From: Chrysogorgia sp. JL179-B06
Taxonomy: Eukaryota; Cnidaria; Anthozoa; Scleralcyonacea; Chrysogorgiidae
NCBI GenBank assembly: GCA_035772405.1
Contig: JAYKKM010000310.1
Location: forward strand, 1,635,501 to 1,699,500
DNA: 64,000 nt
Direction: 5' to 3'
The notes beneath the pieces were generated by a model. That model ran no database searches. It saw only the letters and a program-made list of their open reading frames with translations, and was not told the origin of the DNA. The position numbers and the translations under genes are program-made. Positions 59,060-64,000 of this stretch are shown in pieces; positions within the stretch are counted from its first letter, which is position 1, and every line of letters begins with the position of its first letter.

Positions 59060-60608
59060 CCTACAGCGTTCGATTCGCCAGATTCAAGTGATACCTATAC
59101 CGCATTCTGAAGTTACAACATATAACTATGAATGGAAAACACCTTACTTTGTGCTATAGTTTTTTGGCCGCCGTATTTGTGTACCAAAATATAATAAAAA
59201 CATTCAACGTTCATCACTTACCTAATGTTGAATCATAGTGCTTGGGGGGTGAATGGTTATATGCAAGGTGTAGTGGTGGTTCAGTTACAGCAATAACCTT
59301 GGGTACAAAAGAAAGGTGCTGTGCCTGCGGGAGAGATGTTATGATGGGAACTTGAAGAACATTACAGCGTATCTTCACTGTTAAATCTCCAAGCGTAATG
59401 TTAAACCACCTTTGTTTCCAAAAAGACTAAGTTCCACACTTATCTCTTTGCTTTTTCCTAGCCAGTTGGAATAATTGCACCGATTCCGTTCCACTTTGTC
59501 ACAAAAAAGTTGTCATATGTTCTTTGTCTTCAACTTCTGACTTGTTCAGTCCAATGTTTTCGATGAAATGCAAATAGTCCGGGTGAAGTTTGATATAAAT
59601 CCCGAAATGACGACAGACTATCTGTGGTAAAATTCGAAACTAAAATCAGCTATTATTTCTAAAAGAAAACACGGCAAAAAATTGCATGTTTTTAAAAAGC
59701 ATACATGTTCCAGCTAATTCATATACAAGCAGATCCAGATTTCTAATGATAATAATTAAATGGAAAGGACTATTTACAAAACCATATGGATAGTTCAATG
59801 CTCAATGTTGGCAATTGTTCAGCCTTACAAAAATAACATATGTACATTAATAAGAACATTTGTTGCTTGCCTTACAATCATTGCCTTGCAGTCATTTTTC
59901 AGCTGAAGCCTTCTATATAAGTCCTTTCTTAGTGCCTTAGTGTTTAGTGATTAGTGTTCTTCGTTTGTTTCTCTTTTATGTTGTATGTGGTGATGTAGTC
60001 TCTGGCATATGAAAAAGATCTAACTTTTAAATAAAGTTTTAGCACAACTTTTGAGTGGTTGGGTATGAACGTTTAATGCCAGATGACAACACAATGTTTC
60101 TCCCACAAAGACTTGACAGTTGACAACAGGAGACTTGAGCACCCAATTGCAAGTATATTCAGTGGGGATACTTCTCAATAATTCACCAGTCCATAACTGA
60201 TAGTTTGTGAAATTTCGTTGGTTGAGGGGGCAAGAATATTTCCATATAGCATAAATATATACCTGAGAACTAAGCTAATGCTTCGAAAGCATAATTTATG
60301 GTAACCCAAGGCCACTTTTGACCTTGGGTTGGCCACAGTACATATATCAGAAAATTTCAATGTAATATCTCCTATTAAAGTCTGAAGATCGCTTTATAGT
60401 TTTAATATTTTCGCTACATATTATTTATTTAATATTTTCCCGATTTCGTACGATCGATCAGGATCGACTCATGATAACCGACTTGTCAGTTTATAAGTAC
60501 CAGGTCCCTCTGAGATCCCAGACTTTGGTAAAAATCACATATCAAACTGTCTCCAGTTAGTGTTAATGGCCTCTTGTCGCTGAAGATTGTAGACCGTACT
60601 AATTGTAA
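59060..60608. other. Right host flank without a recognised gene
   Basis: Starts with the target duplication cctaca. No convincing coding region. A short hairpin aacccaagg...ccttgggtt lies at 60,304-60,329; ggccttgggtt recurs at 61,435. Confidence 0.4.
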
Positions 60609-61058
60609 ATGCAGAAAACATTGTTTAGCGTTGGAGTGAAACGCCATTCATCCGAAGCGCCTCCGCTTGGTGAACCCACTTCCCTTGATGTTCATACTAG
60701 CGGCAACAGTTCAACTGTTAGCACTGAAACTGTTGATTCAGAGCCGAAGGAAAAACGTGGCAGAACAGCCAGAGTATCTGCAGTAAAGCACTGGAAATTT
60801 GACTGGCTAGATTACGAAGAAAAAGATGGTGGTGTTTGGAAAAGTTGGTGCAAATATTGCCGTGAGTTCCACAATGTTGCACAGGGCCGCCACAAATTGC
60901 AGGTCAAAAATAATTCGTCGATTGTGCGGCATATATCAACGGCACAACCAACGTTAAACTCAGTTCTGCTAAATACCACGAAAATACAGACTCAAAGAAG
61001 GCTAATTAATGCAGCCAAAAACAAGCCATTTTTAATTACTCAAACGTATCCTAGGTGA
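60609..61058 (+). CDS. BED/TTF-type zinc-finger protein, N-terminal part
   Basis: MQKTLFSVGVKRHSSEAPPL then a Ser/Thr-rich linker and KHWKFDWLDYEEKDGGVWKS, WCKYCREFHNV, and a later basic region with SIVRHIST. W-x-x-C-x2-C followed by an R-H pair is the pattern of BED-like zinc fingers at the N-termini of hAT-derived proteins (the C17orf113/ZNF862-like type). The frame ends at 61,058 with related-looking sequence beyond, so it is either one exon or a truncated transposon-derived gene. Confidence 0.5.
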   Translation: MQKTLFSVGVKRHSSEAPPLGEPTSLDVHTSGNSSTVSTETVDSEPKEKRGRTARVSAVKHWKFDWLDYEEKDGGVWKSWCKYCREFHNVAQGRHKLQVKNNSSIVRHISTAQPTLNSVLLNTTKIQTQRRLINAAKNKPFLITQTYPR

Positions 61059-61410
61059 CTGGCAACTTTCATTTGGTACCGAAACTATCGGTAAATTAAT
61101 GCGTGTGTGTTCTGATGGACCTCCCCCTCACGAGTATGATTCTCAACTAGCAATTACACATTTGTTGACGATGACTCTGGTGAGTCAACAAGTGTTTACT
61201 TGTGAGGATTTTCAAAGCAATCCATCAACCATGGATTAATGATAACACAAATTATATACTTCTCATAAAATTACTGTAGATATGGTTTTTGTTTTAGTTT
61301 ATATTCAGTTTACTTTTACAATAAAGTTTTGGATTTTTTTCGAAACTATTGGTTTACAGTATATGCAGGTGAGTGGGAAAAAATACCCTGAATCCATCAC
61401 TAGCTAGGCC

Positions 61411-61505
61411 AATGATGGCCTAGCTAAAATAATTGGCCTTGGGTTGCAGGATATACATTATACTTAGGCCAGAATGGCCTAGGGTACAAAATTTAAAATT
61501 TGACC
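61411..61505. repeat. GGCC-flanked inverted repeats
   Basis: aggccaatgatggcctagct, ttggccttgggttgcagg and taggccagaatggcctaggg are overlapping inverted words of GGCC/TGGCC type. A small repeat or MITE fragment; the ends are not clear. Confidence 0.4.
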
Positions 61506-61539
61506 CCTGCACCCAAGCCAGAGGGGCTATGATATAAAT

Positions 61540-63610
61540 GCTCGACAATTAAGATATTTAGTTACAGAAATAAGTTACATTTACATAGAACAAGATAGAC
61601 AATAGAGATTGTGCTGAGAATTACAGACAGTTATTACATTGGCAACCAACAAAATCGGAAATACAAATATATTTACAAAACTGGGATAAATAATTTGTGG
61701 TTTTAACTGCAGAAGGTAACTGGTTCCAAATGTGAGATAATAATAATAATAATCAAGGTTGATTAACATATCTTTGCATTTACAAAATGAAATAAATTAT
61801 GATATGTGTACATTATACAATGACAAGCAACTAATAAAAGACTATGTACAAGAATAGAAGATGATATAAAAAATACAATATATCGGCGTTTACAAAAGTT
61901 ATTAATATATATATACAAGGTAAAACTATCGCTTGGACATTGCATAATAAGACATGGCAGGGATAAAACTACGTTTATATCGATCAGTCCGACACTTTGG
62001 AAGAGAAACACAGTCCCTTATTGTGCAGCGGTTGGTGCAATCGGCTACTAGGATCGCTTATCTTTTTGAAGAACTTCAAACACGTATATTGTCTCCTAAT
62101 GTCTAGATGGGGGCATTGAGCGATCTGAAGAGCATCAGCGTAATGTGTTTCTGGACAAGTTCAATCTTAAAGTGCCAATGCAGCCCTTTCGTTTTTTAGT
62201 TATCTGTATAGAGGATGAAAAAATAGCTGACAAGTTAATTTATAGTTTTTTATTTGGACTTTTCGTTTGGAAGATATCACTCTTTAAACATTGGTATTTA
62301 TATAAAAAAGCCGCCAATTAGAAAGGCCTGGAACGAGCCACACTGTGACGTCATTTAAGAGACGAATGTATGTTTTGCCTTGGGGAACTTGTAAACACTG
62401 TATTAAACACACTGTAAGTTCTCTATGTGATATTCATCTTTACTGTCTGCGTATCGTTCAAGTAAGGAATCGGTCAAGTAAGGTATCGTTTAAGTAAGGA
62501 ATACGATGGACAGATATTTTTCTTTCAAATTCGCTTCATTAGAACATCCATACACTGCATATCTGTCTGGCATGATTGAATAGTTCAACATAAACGATAA
62601 ATTTTATAGTATAATATCGGAATCGAGCTCGTTTGTTTACGAAGCTGGGAAGATCCTGGACCCATCTCTTAAATGACGTCACAACCTAGTTTCCAGACTC
62701 CAGAATTGGCAGAAATACGTTTTCGGTTTTTAATCGGAATTTGCTTACATTTCTTAATTTGGATGCAAAATATCTTCTAAACGAAAAGTCCAAATAAAAA
62801 ACTGTAAAATAACTTGTCAGCTATTTTTTTATCCTCTATACAGATAACTAAAAAACGAAAGGGCTGCATAGGCACTTTAACGGAAAGACAGTTTGGGAGA
62901 CTCGTATGCCAAGCGACGTATGCATATTCAAGAACGGACTGCACCAGTGCGAAGAAGACCGGGAGGAGGTCAGATGATGGGGATTCCACTTTGCCGCAAA
63001 AAACGTAAGATATATAAGCGCTTAGATGCTTTCTTCACTATCATGTCGACGTTGTCACTCCACTTGAGCTGGTGATCGAGGGTTACACTTACACCAAGGA
63101 CCTTGAATGATGATACAATATCCAGACTCTTGCGAAGGAAATTAATCGTCATTTCCTTACATTTCTTAACGTTCAATCGCATATCATTGCTCTCTGCCCA
63201 TTGTTGAATCTCGTCTAAGTCAGACTGTAGAGTCGACTGATCGTGAACAGATAGAGACTCGGAAATTGTGACATAGTCAACGTACTTCCAGTGACTTGTT
63301 CTTAGAGACTTCAACTCAAGGTCATTGATCATGATAAGGAATAATATCGGGCCTAAGTTGGTTCACTGGGGGACACCACCATTTACGCGTACCCAATCAG
63401 ATTGAACTCCATTAATCTTGACCGACTGATGTCTGTCAGAGAGAAAGATACAAATCCATGGGATAAGACATCTCCTAACCCCTATAGATATCAGTTTCTC
63501 GATTAACAAGTTGTGGTTTATTCGGTCAAACGCCTTACTAAAATCAAGGAAGCACACTCTAAGATAGTGTGAAGGGGCATCAAGAGTATGCAACCAGTTG
63601 TTGACCATGT
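61540..63610 (-). mobile_element. LINE fragments, minus strand, interrupted by a MITE
   Basis: RT blocks from 63,608 downward: LRVCFLDFSKAFDRINHNLL, WVRVNGGVPQ, then MRLNVKKCKEMTINFLRKSL, FKVLGVSVTLDHQLKWSDNV and a C-terminal VQSVLEYAYVAWHTSLPNCL. The MITE at 62,171-62,876 splits it; beyond it coding resumes (IELVQKHITLMLFRSLN) and ends DRYKRSFIPAMSYYAM near 61,950. An (att)n run at 61,738-61,753 is a typical 3' tail. Farther on, WNQLPSAVKTTNYLSQF (about 61,730-61,680) belongs to a second LINE. The catalytic Y-x-D-D box is altered (DYVTI-type). Dead copy. Confidence 0.8.
62171..62876. mobile_element. 706-bp TTAA-flanked MITE
   Basis: Inverted repeats of about 115 bp begin agtgcc(a/t)atgcagccct and end inside with cgtttggaagatat/cgtttagaagatat. 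TTAA flanks both ends (62167-62170 and 62877-62880). TTAA targets are typical of piggyBac and Kolobok elements. It is noncoding, and it is inserted in the LINE above, so it is younger than that LINE. Confidence 0.88.
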
Positions 63611-63673
63611 CTATTAGACATTAGTATAAACCAACTAGTGGACTATTACAAATCCTGCTTTCTGATTGGCTGA

Positions 63674-63710
63674 GCTACTCACTGTCTATTGATGATAGAC
63701 AGTGAGTAGC
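63674..63710. repeat. Perfect 16-bp hairpin
   Basis: gctactcactgtctat and atagacagtgagtagc are separated by tgatg. It sits just upstream of an ATG exon at 63,744. It may be part of a promoter or a transposon end. Confidence 0.75.
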
Positions 63711-63743
63711 GAAATTAAAGAGGTAATTTTAAAATTCAAAACA

Positions 63744-63862
63744 ATGGCGGAAAACTCGCGTTTTGCCGATGTATCAGATGAAGCTTTAGACAATTTGTTG
63801 GAGAAAATTTTTAATGGTATGAATACAGATAAAACTAATACATTCTTAAAAATGCTTTTTTG
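63744..63862 (+). CDS. Possible first exon, FADVSDEALDNLLEKI
   Basis: ATG at 63,744 gives MAENSRFADVSDEALDNLLE then KIFNG; a donor-like GGTATGAA lies at 63,816-63,823. Openings of the RFA-[DV]-[VL]-[ST]-x-[ED] type occur, as I recall, in Crypton/KCTD1-like repeated genes of invertebrates, where the next part would be a tyrosine-recombinase-related domain. Beyond 63,862 no coding is seen before the window ends. Confidence 0.3.
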
Positions 63863-64000
63863 AGCAAACAAAATAATTTTACAATGTTTACAATGTTTTC
63901 AGAATTTCAGGCAACAAAATAATTTTGATTTCGTTTGACAAAAACAGTGAATTTTCAATTTCAGAGTGGTATGCAGGCCAGTCAAAATTCACAATGCCTT

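Overview
The window looks like nuclear DNA of an invertebrate animal, with a sponge or similar early-branching animal as my best but unproven guess. Reasons: short GT-AG introns (62 and 82 bp), CCAAT and TATA promoters, TTAGGG-type repeats, dense decayed animal transposons (CR1/L2-like LINEs, Penelope-like, hAT, Tc1/mariner and TTAA-type MITEs), and no bacterial operons, tRNA or rRNA genes that I can see. Host genes are few and partial: a two-exon gene fragment at 0.65-1.4 kb, a homeodomain-like first exon at 20.0 kb, a BED-type zinc-finger exon at 60.6 kb and a possible first exon at 63.7 kb.

The centre of the window (25,386-59,059, 33.7 kb) is one Polinton/Maverick (adintovirus-like) element. 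It has terminal inverted repeats (about 0.6 kb, enlarged to 1.1 kb on the left by a foldback insertion), a 5-6 bp target duplication (cctac/cctaca) and the complete virus-like core: protein-primed DNA polymerase B, packaging ATPase, adenain-type cysteine protease, double-jelly-roll major capsid protein, penton-like minor capsid protein and retrovirus-type integrase. Several core genes are broken by one-base shifts, mostly in A or T runs, or by single in-frame stops. Either the copy is decaying or the assembly has homopolymer errors.

The element is larger than most Polintons because of accessory genes at both ends. They include a SET-domain protein, a Fic-domain protein, a spliced acidic gene, a short N-myristoylation-type protein and a two-gene cassette present twice about 20 kb apart. 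They also include about a dozen small paralogous proteins sharing a C-terminal signature, which is the best candidate here for an undescribed system. Four separate short basic genes carry [LQ]-x-G-G sites of the kind cut by adenain and look like core or pX-type proteins. Capsid and integration genes lie mostly on the minus strand (44-51 kb); replication and packaging genes lie on the plus strand (38.7-43.6 kb).

Left of the element, a separate 6.1-kb DNA transposon (5,778-11,856) has GGG-starting inverted repeats and a TAA target duplication. It carries two divergent genes: a SAM-domain/coiled-coil protein, and a very long protein split by one in-frame TAA. I could not assign its superfamily. 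The rest of the flanks is nested transposon debris and minisatellites.
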